DNA of 64,000 nucleotides from Klebsiella electrica (GTDB lineage: Bacteria; Pseudomonadota; Gammaproteobacteria; Enterobacterales; Enterobacteriaceae): contig NZ_CP041247.1 of the NCBI RefSeq assembly GCF_006711645.1, forward strand, positions 2,914,001 through 2,978,000, given 5' to 3'. This document shows positions 46,171 through 55,690 of the stretch, piece after piece; within the stretch, counting starts at the first letter, position 1, and each line of letters opens with the position of its first letter. The translations under genes were made by a program, and so were the position numbers. The notes beneath the pieces are model-generated. The model was given only the letters and a program-made list of their open reading frames with translations. It had not been told where the DNA came from and did not search any database.

Positions 46171-46195
46171 GCCCGTTCGACGATGGAGAACGGGC
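46171..46195. terminator. Hairpin between convergent codA and ABC permease genes
   Basis: GCCCGTTC and GAACGGGC form a perfect 8-bp stem with a nine-base loop, between the codA stop (46158) and the permease stop (46205). No strong T-run. Confidence 0.5.
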
Positions 46196-46204
46196 CCTTC
46201 CCCC

Positions 46205-47065
46205 TCACCCTTTGCCCAGTTTTGACAGCATCTCCGGGCGCATAAACTTATGGATGACCAGCATAAACAGCAGCGATGGCACCAGCAGAATCAGGGCGGT
46301 AATGGACGACACCTGGTAGTTCCCCGACATACTGGCGTTGTACAGCAGCAGCGGCAGCGTGCTGATGTCCGGTGCGCCGACGAAAAACGTGCCGGTAAAT
46401 TCATCCAGCGATTCGAGGAAGACAAAAATACTGGCGGCAATAATGCCCGGCGAGGCCTGCGGCAGCACAATATGCCAGAAGGTGTAAATCGGCCCGGCGC
46501 CGAGGTTACGTGACGCCCTCGCCAGCAACGGATCCACGGCGGAAAAGGCCGCCACGCAAATCCATACCGAATACATCAGGCCGTGCATGCTATGCACCAG
46601 CACCACGCCCGCTACCGTCCCGTTTAACCCCCACTGATAGAAAAGCCGGGCGATATTCATATACACCGTCAGGTTCGGAAACGCCTGCGGAATCAAAAAC
46701 AGCAGCATGAACAGCACCCGCAGCGGCATCCCTCGCCGTGAAAGCGCATAACCTGCCGGCACCGAAATCACCAGACACACCCCCACCGACAGCACCGCAA
46801 TCAGCACGCTGGTGAGGAGTGAACCGGAAACATCGCTGTAGGGACTGAACACCTGATACCAGTATTTCAGCCCCCACTGGCTGGGCAGCGCATGGGGGAA
46901 AAACCAGCTCTCCGCCACCGTCCAGATGAGTAAGTTCAGCAGCGGGCCAAACATCGCCAGCAGCATAAAAACCAACAGCAGCGTCTGCAGCGGCAGACTG
47001 GCGCTCAGTTTTCGCCGCCCTTTCGCCAGCCACGTCTCCGGCAAAGTCATACTGACCTCTTTCAT
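46205..47065 (-). CDS. ABC transporter permease (PotC-like)
   Basis: A 286-residue inner-membrane permease of the polyamine/opine/phosphonate-type family. About six spans and an EAA loop (ARASRNLGAGPIYTFWHIVLPQASPGI) are seen. It overlaps the upstream permease by 4 bases. Final gene of the four-gene transporter operon. Confidence 0.87.
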   Translation of the reverse strand: MKEVSMTLPETWLAKGRRKLSASLPLQTLLLVFMLLAMFGPLLNLLIWTVAESWFFPHALPSQWGLKYWYQVFSPYSDVSGSLLTSVLIAVLSVGVCLVISVPAGYALSRRGMPLRVLFMLLFLIPQAFPNLTVYMNIARLFYQWGLNGTVAGVVLVHSMHGLMYSVWICVAAFSAVDPLLARASRNLGAGPIYTFWHIVLPQASPGIIAASIFVFLESLDEFTGTFFVGAPDISTLPLLLYNASMSGNYQVSSITALILLVPSLLFMLVIHKFMRPEMLSKLGKG

Positions 47066-47895
47066 AAATCGCCCCCTTTCTGTTGCAGGCTATGACGCAG
47101 GTAGAACCACGACAGCGCGCCGCATATCAGCAGTGATACCACCCCCAGCGCATTGGCCACCGCGTAGTCGCCGTAAGAGTTGACGCGAAACGCCATGTCC
47201 ACGGTCATCATCGTCGGCGTACCGACACCGATCATCAGCGGCACGGAAAGCACCGACATCATGGTCACCGTAGAAAGCACCAGCGCCACGCCGATAGCAG
47301 GCAGCACCTGCGGCAGAATAACGTCGAACAGAATACGCACGCGCGAAGCCCCAAGATTGCGAGCGGCCAGGATTTGCGACTGCTCCAGCGCCGCCATCGC
47401 GCCGCAGATAAGCAGCGTGGCGAACGCCAGTTGTTTCCAGACAAAGGTAATGATGATCCCTTTCCAGCCCAGCCAGGAGACGGTCTCCATCGGCGTAAAC
47501 AGATCGGTTGCCACCAGCGCATTGTTCATCAGGCCGTTTTTAGCGAGGAAGGTCCGCATCATCTGCGCGGCGACAATAAAAGGGATAAACAGCGGCAGAC
47601 GGTACAAGAACCCCAGCATGCGCACAATCGGCCGACAGGGTGACAATGTGATCACCGCCGAGAGGGTGATCGAAATCGCGGCCAGCAGCGCCACGGAGAT
47701 CAGCACAATCACCACCGTAAAGGCAATATCGCTGGAATAGAGAGCATAGACCTTAGCGAAATGGCCCAGGGTCAACTGCCGCGCATCGTTGGTAAACGCG
47801 GCAATCAGCGAGAACCCCAGCGGGTACAAAAAGAGCACGGCGATCATCAGCGCGGCAGGCGCGACCAGTAACAGATATTTCAACGAACGGCGCAT
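47062..47895 (-). CDS. ABC transporter permease (PotB-like)
   Basis: A 277-residue permease. EAA loop ILAARNLGASRVRILFDVILPQVLPAIG and about six spans. It starts 149 bases after the binding-protein gene, with a long stem-loop between, and overlaps the second permease by ATGA. Confidence 0.87.
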   Translation of the reverse strand: MRRSLKYLLLVAPAALMIAVLFLYPLGFSLIAAFTNDARQLTLGHFAKVYALYSSDIAFTVVIVLISVALLAAISITLSAVITLSPCRPIVRMLGFLYRLPLFIPFIVAAQMMRTFLAKNGLMNNALVATDLFTPMETVSWLGWKGIIITFVWKQLAFATLLICGAMAALEQSQILAARNLGASRVRILFDVILPQVLPAIGVALVLSTVTMMSVLSVPLMIGVGTPTMMTVDMAFRVNSYGDYAVANALGVVSLLICGALSWFYLRHSLQQKGGDL

Positions 47896-47960
47896 AGCAA
47901 ACCTGACATCAGAAAAAGAAACGCTCAGGGCGACGTCATGTCGCGCCTGAACATTGACGG

Positions 47961-48041
47961 TATACCCTCAATAATTCCCGCTGCAGGCAGGCGGTGAACG
48001 AGTGTAGCCAACGCGCCTGCAGCGGGAAGTATGACGGGTAT
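47961..48041 (-). terminator. Long stem-loop between binding-protein and permease genes
   Basis: TTCCCGCTGCAGGC (47975-47988) and 48015-48028 form a perfect 14-bp stem. Outer TATACCC/GGGTATA arms extend it. Stem-loops at this place in ABC operons stabilise the binding-protein mRNA and lower permease expression; that role is inferred. Confidence 0.6.
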
Positions 48042-48043
48042 AA

Positions 48044-49183
48044 TTAGTTGGCGACCTGGCTTTCGTAGCCTTCTTTTATGTCGTCAAAGTAAGGGGCGAT
48101 CGGGAAACTTTTGCCGTAGTCCGCCAGCGCTTTCGGGGAGATTTCCGCGAACAGCTTCTGCCAGGTCGCCGGATCCAGCTTCGGCTTCACGTACTCCGCA
48201 TTGATCCCTGGGTACCAGTTAAACTGTTTCACGATCCCCTGCGCCTGCACGTCCGGGCTGGTTGCCAGCTCGATAAATTCACGCGCCAGCTGTGGGTTTG
48301 CCGCCTTCGCCGGGATCACGTAGTACATCGGCTGTCCCGGCATCCCCGGCGACAGCAGCGCCAGCTTGATAGACGGCGGCAGCTTGCCCTGATCTTTCCA
48401 GCTGTAGAACATATCCACCCACACCGGCCCCATGGTGATCTCGCCGCGGCTGAGCATATCGAGCGTACCGGCATTGCCTGGCGTGAAGGTCACATTCTTA
48501 TTGAAGGCCTTCAGCTTCTCGTAGGCCTGGTTCCAGTTTTTCTCCACGCCTTTGTCGTAAGGCAGCGCAGACAGACGCCGGGCGTCCGTGCCGTAGGCGT
48601 ACATCCAGCCCACCACAAAGCTCACGCCGGACATGCCGTTTTTGATGCCGTTATAGCCGAAAGCCTGCGGGTTTTTCTGCGCCCAGCTCACCAGCTCATC
48701 GTAAGACGCCGGGGGCGTTTTGATGGCTTCGCTGTTCCATGCGATAGCGGTCTGGCTTAAGAACATCGGCATCACGTAGCCGTCGACGTTCACGCCGAGG
48801 GCATTTTTGGCGCTATCGGCGCTCACCATGCTGCCAGTGCTAATATGCTGGCGGTATTTCTCCAGCAGCCCCTTTTCCACCAGCTCGCCACCGGCTTTCT
48901 GATGAACGACCGCCACATCAATATCCCAGGTCTTCGCGCCACTCTCTTTTTGCGCGCTCAGTTTCTCGATAATTTTATTTGAGCCGGCATCGCCGGGACC
49001 GGTCCCCACCACCTGCACTTTTACGCCCGGATGCGCCGCTTCAAACTTCGGCCCCAGCCAGGTTTTCACGTAATCCACCATATTCTGATCGCCTGCGGTG
49101 GCAACGTTCAGGATGGTGTCGGCCTGCGCGCCGTAGCTCAGAAACAATGCAGTCACTACCGCAGCTTTCGTTTTAGTCAACAT
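48044..49183 (-). CDS. ABC transporter extracellular solute-binding protein
   Basis: A 379-residue exported binding protein. The signal peptide ends near LSYGAQA-DTILN. SBP family-1-like features include WLGPKFEAAHPGVKVQVVGTGPGD, DIDVAVVHQKAGGELVEKGLLEKY and SRGEITMGPVWVDMFYSW. It is not recognisably PotD, MalE or UgpB. Context with an MBL hydrolase and IMPase suggests a phosphorylated organic ligand, by inference. Confidence 0.83.
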   Translation of the reverse strand: MLTKTKAAVVTALFLSYGAQADTILNVATAGDQNMVDYVKTWLGPKFEAAHPGVKVQVVGTGPGDAGSNKIIEKLSAQKESGAKTWDIDVAVVHQKAGGELVEKGLLEKYRQHISTGSMVSADSAKNALGVNVDGYVMPMFLSQTAIAWNSEAIKTPPASYDELVSWAQKNPQAFGYNGIKNGMSGVSFVVGWMYAYGTDARRLSALPYDKGVEKNWNQAYEKLKAFNKNVTFTPGNAGTLDMLSRGEITMGPVWVDMFYSWKDQGKLPPSIKLALLSPGMPGQPMYYVIPAKAANPQLAREFIELATSPDVQAQGIVKQFNWYPGINAEYVKPKLDPATWQKLFAEISPKALADYGKSFPIAPYFDDIKEGYESQVAN

Positions 49184-49212
49184 GGTCTATCCCCAAAATG
49201 AACACAATGAAG

Positions 49213-50268
49213 TTAATTTGCTTGAGACGATGGAAAAATATGTAACGCGGCGGCCGGAACGTGCAGTCGCACGGATGACTGCACGGGCCAGCACTGGCTT
49301 GAATCCGCCAGTAACACGCGATCGCGGCAGCGCACGCTGTGGCGATATAAATTGCCAAGAAAAACACTTTGCTCGACTACGCCATTCAGGCTTAAGCCCT
49401 CGTCAGGCATGCGGGTGGTTAACGCACCGAGCGCCGTATCGGCGCTGCGAAAATAAAGCGTCCGGTCGCGAAAATCGTCAGCGGAATATTTCCCCTGGAC
49501 GCACAGGGAAATGTCCTGAGCGGCGAAGAGTTGGTTGGCAGAAATTTTATTGTCCGCCCCCATAAAATCTGCAACAAATGGTGTGGCGGGACGTTGATAA
49601 ATATCTTCCGGCGTGCCTGTTTGCTCGATGCGGCCATTATTTAACACCGCGATGCGGTCAGCCATAACCAGCGCTTCCTGCTGATCGTGGGTGACAATTA
49701 ATGAGGTAAAGCCGAGACGTTTTTGCAGGGTTTTTATTTCATGCCGCACATTGAGACGCACTTTGGCATCGAGATTCGACAGCGGTTCATCCAGTACCAG
49801 CACGTCCGGCTCAATGGCCAGCGCCCGCGCCAGAGCGACACGTTGCCGCTGCCCGCCGGAAAGCTCCGTCACCTTCACATCCGCCAGACCGGTCAAATTG
49901 ACGATGCCGAGCAGTTCCGTGACGCGGCGGTCAATATCGTCACGACGCCATTTGCGCAGTTTCAGCCCATAGCCAATATTGCGCGCCACCGTCAGATGCG
50001 GCCACAGCGCGTAGCTTTGAAATACCATCGTGATATTGCGCTGCTCCGGCGCACTGTGGGTAATATCGCGATGGGCAACGGTAATCTCCCCGGTTTTTAC
50101 CGGAATAAAACCACAAAGCGCATTGAGAAGCGTTGTTTTTCCGCAGCCGGACGGCCCCAACAGGGCAATCATCTCGCCTTTCCCGACCTGCAGATCGATA
50201 TTATGCAACACAACCTTTTCGCCATAGCTAATTTGAAGCCCGGCAATCTGTAAATAACTCATATTCAT
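49213..50268 (-). CDS. ABC transporter ATP-binding protein (PotA/UgpC-like)
   Basis: A 351-residue ATPase: Walker A GPSGCGKTT, signature LSGGQRQR, Walker B VLVLDEPLSNLDAK, switch His in LIVTHDQQE and a C-terminal TOBE domain (about 275-350). It is the first gene of the operon and is divergent from the MBL/LacI/IMPase operon across a 157-base region with an 18-bp palindrome. Confidence 0.88.
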   Translation of the reverse strand: MNMSYLQIAGLQISYGEKVVLHNIDLQVGKGEMIALLGPSGCGKTTLLNALCGFIPVKTGEITVAHRDITHSAPEQRNITMVFQSYALWPHLTVARNIGYGLKLRKWRRDDIDRRVTELLGIVNLTGLADVKVTELSGGQRQRVALARALAIEPDVLVLDEPLSNLDAKVRLNVRHEIKTLQKRLGFTSLIVTHDQQEALVMADRIAVLNNGRIEQTGTPEDIYQRPATPFVADFMGADNKISANQLFAAQDISLCVQGKYSADDFRDRTLYFRSADTALGALTTRMPDEGLSLNGVVEQSVFLGNLYRHSVRCRDRVLLADSSQCWPVQSSVRLHVPAAALHIFPSSQAN

Positions 50269-50303
50269 TACCCAAAAATCGCTGCGTGGACTTTTTTTAC
50301 TGC

Positions 50304-50321
50304 AATGAACACGTGTTCATT
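50304..50321. promoter_or_regulatory. 18-bp perfect palindrome, probable LacI-type operator
   Basis: AATGAACACGTGTTCATT is a perfect dyad with a central CG, the shape typical of LacI/GalR-family operators. It lies in the divergent promoter region and the LacI gene at 51193 is in one of the two operons it would control. Confidence 0.72.
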
Positions 50322-50425
50322 CGAATGTAAAAAAAATGCAATGTTGACTCGACATTATGTGAGCCTACTTTGTCGGGTATTTGTGACAATTTAATTAAGC
50401 GTCAAACATTTTTTGGTGAGGGAAA

Positions 50426-51196
50426 ATGAAAATAGATGTACTTGGGTGCGGCAGCGCCTTCTCCCGTGAACAAAATACCTCTGCGCTGCGGATAATCGAT
50501 GAGGCGAACCGGCAATGGTTGATTGACTGCGGCCCCACCATTCCCCGGGCCTTGTGGCAACGCGGGGGAGACGCCAATGCTATCGACGCCGTCTATTTTA
50601 CCCACGTTCACCCGGACCACTGTAGCGGGCTGGCGGCGCTGCTCAACTACTGGCACAGCTTCTCGCGCCACAAAGCGTTGATTATTTACAGTCAGCCGCA
50701 GCAGCGCCCCGTGCTGAGGCAACTGGCCGCGCTCGCCACCTGGCCGCAGACCACGCTGTGTTTTGATCTCGACTGGCGCGACACCGCCGACGCATGGACG
50801 TGGCACGACTGGCATATCCAGACCGCCGAAACCCGGCATGAGCTCACCAACCGCGCCATTCGTATCACCCAGGGCCAGCAGACGCTGTTTTACAGCGGTG
50901 ACGGCCGCCCAACGCCAGAGTCAGTGGCGCTTATGGAGGGCGTCGATCTTGCTTTCCAGGAATGTGCGTCGCTGACGGCCCTCAGCAGTGAGGCGTCACA
51001 CGGCGATTTTGCCTCCTGTCTGGCGCTGTTTCAGCAACTGAATCTCCCGGCGCTGGGACTCTATCACTGTCACGACGCGATACTGGATGACCTTAAGCGC
51101 GCTTGCCAGCCGTGGAGCGGATTGTTCGTCAGCCATGACGGCCTGCAATGCGCGCTCAACGCCCCCGTGATTTCTGCGCAGGAACGCCCGGCATGA
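50426..51196 (+). CDS. MBL-fold metallo-hydrolase (PhnP/RNase Z-like)
   Basis: A 256-residue metallo-beta-lactamase-fold hydrolase. Metal ligands: THVHPDH near residue 60, a His in TAETRHE near 131, Asp in FYSGDGRPTPE and a C-terminal His in LYHCHDA. The GCGSAFSREQNTSA N terminus resembles PhnP, which cleaves cyclic phosphodiesters. GGTGAGGG precedes the ATG. It overlaps the LacI gene by ATGA. Substrate inferred only from context. Confidence 0.8.
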   Translation: MKIDVLGCGSAFSREQNTSALRIIDEANRQWLIDCGPTIPRALWQRGGDANAIDAVYFTHVHPDHCSGLAALLNYWHSFSRHKALIIYSQPQQRPVLRQLAALATWPQTTLCFDLDWRDTADAWTWHDWHIQTAETRHELTNRAIRITQGQQTLFYSGDGRPTPESVALMEGVDLAFQECASLTALSSEASHGDFASCLALFQQLNLPALGLYHCHDAILDDLKRACQPWSGLFVSHDGLQCALNAPVISAQERPA

Positions 51197-52224
51197 GTTC
51201 AGTCCCCCGTAAACAGAGCGTCACCGCGCAGGATGTCGCCCACCGGGCGGGCGTCTCACGGGCGGTGGTCTCACGCGCGCTGAGCAATAATGGCAGTATC
51301 TCCCCCGACACCCGGGAGCGGGTCCTGCGCGCGGCGGAGGAGCTGGGTTATCAGGTTAACTTTCTCGCGCAGGGGCTCAACCGCCGCCGCAGCCATCTGG
51401 TTGGCGTGATTGTCTCACGCATCAGCGACCCGTTTCGCAGCAGCCTGCTGGATGCTCTGTTGAGCGAGATCCAGCGCTGTGGTTTTCAGGCGCTGGTGAG
51501 TGAAATTCGCAGCGAAAAGGACCTGGCCCGCACGCTGCGCCGTTTTTCCCAGTTCCGTGTGTCCGGGGTGATCGTGACCTCGGGTCAGCCACCGGAATCG
51601 CTGGTGAATGAGTGCGTGTCGCAACAGATCCCGGTGGTAGGCATCAACCGCCAGCCGGATATCCCCTTTGTGGATTACGTCAGCTCAGACAACGTCTACG
51701 GCGCAACCCTCGCCGCCGGACAGCTGGTGCGCAACGGCTGCCATAGTTTCGGCTGGCTCAATACCGCGCACTCCACCTGGGCCGGACGAATGCGCGGCGA
51801 TGCTTTTTATCAGGCGCTACAGACCTTCGGTGTCGACACCACCCGCAATCTGCAGGCGATCATCGCGCCCGACGAGGGTTATGACGGTGGGTTTCAGGCC
51901 GCAGTCAGTGCCGATGAGACCCTTGATGGCATCTTCTGCGCCAATGCGCAGCTGGCCTGCGGTTTTCTTGACGGGATGCGCCAGCGCGGCAGGCACGCCC
52001 CGGACGATTTTCAGCTCATCGGTTTTGACAATACGCCACAAACGGCGCAATACAGTTATCAGCTCACCACCCTGCATCAGGACGTTGCGGAGATTTCCCG
52101 CCAGGCATTAACCCGCCTCCTGGAGCGCGCGGACGATCCGTTGCAACCCTCGCGGACAACCTGGGTGGATGTAGAGCTCATTTCCCGGCGCACGTCGCCA
52201 TCACCTCAAAAGAGCAGGCCATGA
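51193..52224 (+). CDS. LacI-family transcriptional regulator
   Basis: A 343-residue LacI/GalR regulator. The N-terminal helix-turn-helix (SVTAQDVAHRAGVSRAVVSRALSNNGSISPDTRERVLRAAEELGYQVN) includes a hinge; the sugar-binding-like domain begins at HLVGVIVSRISDPF. ATG 51193 overlaps the MBL stop (ATGA) and the stop overlaps the IMPase start, so all three are coupled. It probably binds the palindrome at 50304. Confidence 0.88.
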   Translation: MSSVPRKQSVTAQDVAHRAGVSRAVVSRALSNNGSISPDTRERVLRAAEELGYQVNFLAQGLNRRRSHLVGVIVSRISDPFRSSLLDALLSEIQRCGFQALVSEIRSEKDLARTLRRFSQFRVSGVIVTSGQPPESLVNECVSQQIPVVGINRQPDIPFVDYVSSDNVYGATLAAGQLVRNGCHSFGWLNTAHSTWAGRMRGDAFYQALQTFGVDTTRNLQAIIAPDEGYDGGFQAAVSADETLDGIFCANAQLACGFLDGMRQRGRHAPDDFQLIGFDNTPQTAQYSYQLTTLHQDVAEISRQALTRLLERADDPLQPSRTTWVDVELISRRTSPSPQKSRP

Positions 52225-52985
52225 CGGAAGAACAGCAACAATCATTATGTGTATTGATTCGCCGGTTGGGCGCAGAAGCGCAGGCATTACGCAATGCCGG
52301 GTTACAAGTGGATAAAAAAGCCCGCCAGGATTTTGTTTCACATGCCGATCTGTATGTGGAAAAAGAGATCAAAAGCTGGCTGAATGCCCACTGCCCACAG
52401 GATGGTTTTCTCGGGGAAGAGAGCGGCCTGCAGGCTGGCGAGCACGGTACCTGGGTACTGGACCCTATCGACGGGACCACCAACTATATTCAGGGGATGG
52501 ATTACTGGTGCATCTCGCTGGCTTACGTTCGCGAGAACACCACGGAGCTGGGGATTATCTACGCCCCGGACCGGAATGAGTTTTTCTTTGCCCGCCGTGG
52601 CGCAGGGACATTTCTTAACGATCGGCGTCTGACGCTACGCGAGCCGGATCCGGAAACGGTGGTTATCGGTATCGGGCGCTCGAGCCGCGCGCCGGTCGAA
52701 AACTATACCCGCGCCCTGGACCGCGTGCTCAATGGCGGAATGGAGTATCGCCGCTTTGGCGCCGGGGCGTTGATGCTCGCCCACGTTGCCAGCGGGCAGG
52801 TGCATGCCTATTACGAAGAGCATATGAACAGCTGGGACGCGCTGGCGGGGATGTTGATCATTGTCGAAGCGGGCGGTGTCAGTAATGCGTTTCTCGCCGA
52901 TAATGGTCTGTTAAACGGCAATCTGGTGCTGGCCGGATGCGCCGCTGTGCTGGCGCGTCTTTCCACCCTGCTGGAGAACCCCTAA
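52221..52985 (+). CDS. Inositol-monophosphatase-family phosphatase
   Basis: A 254-residue IMPase-fold protein: GEES (Glu), DPIDGTTNYIQGM (Asp, Asp, Thr) and the C-terminal WDALAG, all three metal-site motifs. Members remove phosphate from inositol, sugars, histidinol or PAP. It is translationally coupled to LacI and MBL genes and next to an uptake ABC transporter. Substrate unknown. Confidence 0.87.
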   Translation: MTEEQQQSLCVLIRRLGAEAQALRNAGLQVDKKARQDFVSHADLYVEKEIKSWLNAHCPQDGFLGEESGLQAGEHGTWVLDPIDGTTNYIQGMDYWCISLAYVRENTTELGIIYAPDRNEFFFARRGAGTFLNDRRLTLREPDPETVVIGIGRSSRAPVENYTRALDRVLNGGMEYRRFGAGALMLAHVASGQVHAYYEEHMNSWDALAGMLIIVEAGGVSNAFLADNGLLNGNLVLAGCAAVLARLSTLLENP

Positions 52986-53000
52986 CCGTTCGTGCCGTGC

Positions 53001-53038
53001 GCCGATAAAAAGCCTGCGCGCAGCCGCTTTTTATCGGC
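53001..53038 (+). terminator. Terminator after the IMPase gene
   Basis: GCCGATAAAAAGC and GCTTTTTATCGGC form a perfect 13-bp stem around a 12-base loop. The internal A-run and T-run make it able to act on both strands. Confidence 0.68.
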
Positions 53039-53157
53039 TCACCCTGGCGCTTTGTTTCGCCGCTCGCCTGTCAGCATGCCGGTTTTAGTTCCACGCACGT
53101 TTTGCGATTTCCGGGTTTACCGCTGGCGGCAGGTTATTCAGGCGCTGTTGTATTCCG

Positions 53158-54066
53158 TCAGTCATTGCGCAATTTCTGATGCATGAAATCAATGAGCGCT
53201 CTTGTTTTAGCGGGCAAGTAACGCCGGTCGGAATACAGTGCGAACAATTGCAATGGCGCCGGCGCTTGTTCAAACTCAACCTCAATCAACCGTCCATCGC
53301 TAATGTAGGGTTGGCAGGCTTGTTTCGATAGAATTGCAAAACCGACACCTGCTAGCGCCGCGCGGCCTGCCATCTCTCCGCTGTTTACCCGATAATGCCC
53401 ATTAACCTTAATGGTCTCGAATCCCCCCTTGATATTAACAAACTGCCAGGGCGCGCCTTTCAGTGCACTTACCGTTGTAATACAGGGTAATTCTGCAAAT
53501 TGCCGGATATGAGAAGGGGTACCATAACGCTGAATAACGGACGGGGCTGCCACAATAGTGCAAGGGATCGTCACCAGATGACGGGCTATATAGTCACCGT
53601 CCTCCATCTGACCACGGGTAATAATGATAGCTAAATCCAGATCATCGCGCAGAGATTCAAGGCCAGACAAATTTGTAATACAGCTGATCTCCAGGTCCGG
53701 GTACAGACAGGCAAAATCGGCAATCACAGAACCCAGCAATGCGGGACCTATTTCATTGGGAATACAGATGCGTAAAGGCCCCTTGAGTTGCATTTGCCGC
53801 AACGTTAATTCTATCTCAGTTTGCTCAAGCGCCTCCAGTAATGGCTTCGCTCGGGTATAGAGCAGACGCCCCGCCGGGGTGAGTTTCATATGTCGGGTGC
53901 TGCGCTCTATGAGCTGAAGATTGAGTCTTTCTTCTAACTGAGAAATACAGCGGCTGACATTTGATGTCGGCATTTCAAGGACTTTAGATGCCCCAACAAA
54001 ACTTTCTCTTTCAACCACCGCAATGAACACTTTCAGGGTATTAAAATCAAGAGCCGGACGCATCAA
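53158..54066 (-). CDS. LysR-family transcriptional regulator
   Basis: A 302-residue LysR protein: helix-turn-helix at about 3-63 (LDFNTLKVFIAVVERESFVGASKVLEMPTSNVSRCISQLEERL), then a substrate-binding domain. It belongs to the DsdC/CrgA-like group with the motif RSTRHMKLTPAGRLLY. It is divergent from the MFS gene at 54168, which is its likely target. Confidence 0.87.
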   Translation of the reverse strand: MMRPALDFNTLKVFIAVVERESFVGASKVLEMPTSNVSRCISQLEERLNLQLIERSTRHMKLTPAGRLLYTRAKPLLEALEQTEIELTLRQMQLKGPLRICIPNEIGPALLGSVIADFACLYPDLEISCITNLSGLESLRDDLDLAIIITRGQMEDGDYIARHLVTIPCTIVAAPSVIQRYGTPSHIRQFAELPCITTVSALKGAPWQFVNIKGGFETIKVNGHYRVNSGEMAGRAALAGVGFAILSKQACQPYISDGRLIEVEFEQAPAPLQLFALYSDRRYLPAKTRALIDFMHQKLRND

Positions 54067-54167
54067 TTATCCCATATTTGATAATAATAAATGCCATTTC
54101 TATCATATAATACACACCATTGATAGCGGTTAAACTCAGGGTATCTTTTATCCATAGGTTGCTTGCT

Positions 54168-55385
54168 ATGCTACAGGTCACACAGACGTTTAATCATAAA
54201 GCCCTCATGCGGATAGCCATTGTCATGGCTTTTATCCAGTTCACTAATGCGCTGGAGTATATGGCGTTAACGCCGGTTTTTGCTTTTATGGCAGACGGGC
54301 TTGCAGTTCCCGTATCATTTTCTGGCTATGTTTCCGGTATGTACACACTGGGTGCCGTCCTTTCCGGAATGGTTGCTTTTTATATGATCGACCGGGTTAA
54401 TAAAAAACGATTCCTGATCAGGAATATGGTGCTGCTGGCAGTGTTAACATTTTTGTCCACACTGATGACTCATTTTGGCGCTCTACTCGCCCTCCGATTT
54501 TGCGCAGGACTGGTTGGTGGCACAACAATGGGAGTGGGCATGAGCATTTTGATAAACTGTGCCCCGCTTAACTTACGTGGAAAAATGCTGGCAACGGTGA
54601 TTGCCTCATTTTCGATGGTCAGTATTGTCGGCATGCCAGCGGTCTTATTTTTGTGCACGCACAATGGCTGGCATAGCGCGCTGTGGTTAATCAGTTCACT
54701 CTGCCTGCTGTCTGTACCGTTGATAATATTGATTGTCCCCAGGGATACGCTTCCAGCGGGCGTGAAGAGAAATCTGTCTATTGACGCTCAAACCTTACTT
54801 TTCGCCTCTTGCCCTGCACTGGTACAATTTAGTCCCATGCTGATCATTCCTGTTTTGACTCCATTAATGACGCAGTATATGGGCGCAGCACAAAACTTAT
54901 TACCCTTTTTATTTTTAAGTGGCGGGATAGCAGGTTATTTGTCTACAAAAATAACAGGTATTCTGATATCGCATTTATCTGCGCTGATGCTGGCAACCAT
55001 TTCAACTCTGTTGTTTGTCGCAAGCTTGCTGCTGCCTGCAATGGGTTATCATAATGCAGTTCTATTTATAACCTTATTTACTGGTGCTGCATATAGCCGA
55101 CTTGTTGCCGCTTCATCGGTTGCAGTCCGGTATCCTGAGGATGAACGACGAGCCAGTTTTACTTCACTACAGACAGCAATAATGTACCTGATAACAACTC
55201 TCGCATTCTTTCTGTCTTCCTTATTACTACCTGACCCGGGAATAACAACGCAAAATCTCAACAGACTGTTGGTTGTTAGTGCATTAGCCGCCTGTGGATT
55301 TCCTGTTATGGTCATAATACTGCAAAAGAAACTGGCTAAACGTATTATCCGGCCTGTTGTTGAACTGTCTGGCAACGATGTTTAG
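54168..55385 (+). CDS. MFS transporter
   Basis: A 405-residue 12-span major facilitator, similar in plan to drug or metabolite exporters (ALEYMALTPVFAFMADGLAVPVSFSGYVSGMYTLGAVLSGMVAFYMIDRVNKKRFL). ATG 54168 is preferred because the longer frame adds 16 residues outside the first span; no strong ribosome site is visible for either. Divergent LysR regulator upstream. Substrate unknown. Confidence 0.8.
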   Translation: MLQVTQTFNHKALMRIAIVMAFIQFTNALEYMALTPVFAFMADGLAVPVSFSGYVSGMYTLGAVLSGMVAFYMIDRVNKKRFLIRNMVLLAVLTFLSTLMTHFGALLALRFCAGLVGGTTMGVGMSILINCAPLNLRGKMLATVIASFSMVSIVGMPAVLFLCTHNGWHSALWLISSLCLLSVPLIILIVPRDTLPAGVKRNLSIDAQTLLFASCPALVQFSPMLIIPVLTPLMTQYMGAAQNLLPFLFLSGGIAGYLSTKITGILISHLSALMLATISTLLFVASLLLPAMGYHNAVLFITLFTGAAYSRLVAASSVAVRYPEDERRASFTSLQTAIMYLITTLAFFLSSLLLPDPGITTQNLNRLLVVSALAACGFPVMVIILQKKLAKRIIRPVVELSGNDV

Positions 55386-55690
55386 CCTTTGCTGGCTATG
55401 AATCGATAAGTCAGTTCCTTGCGGAAAAGACGTCCTGAGCAATTGACCGTGATGTCACAGGAGCAGCCTTCAGAAATATCCGTTCTGAACAGTGAAGCCA
55501 GTTGAGAGAGATGGCGTTGCTGGCGATCATGCCAGCCGCCATTGCCGGGGCACAGATAGCGAATACAGTGTCGAGCGTACAACACTTTACCGCTGGATTC
55601 AGCATTATGCCCCTACGACTGCGCGGGCACTGGCGTCAGTCTTGCGGATTTTGCCCCTGAGATCTGGATGAAACCGACAATGAGCGGCAA
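55386..55690. other. Intergenic region between MFS and MBL genes
   Basis: Convergent genes flank it. Short minus-strand frames are present but lack ribosome sites and motifs. I see no gene and no strong terminator. Confidence 0.4.
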
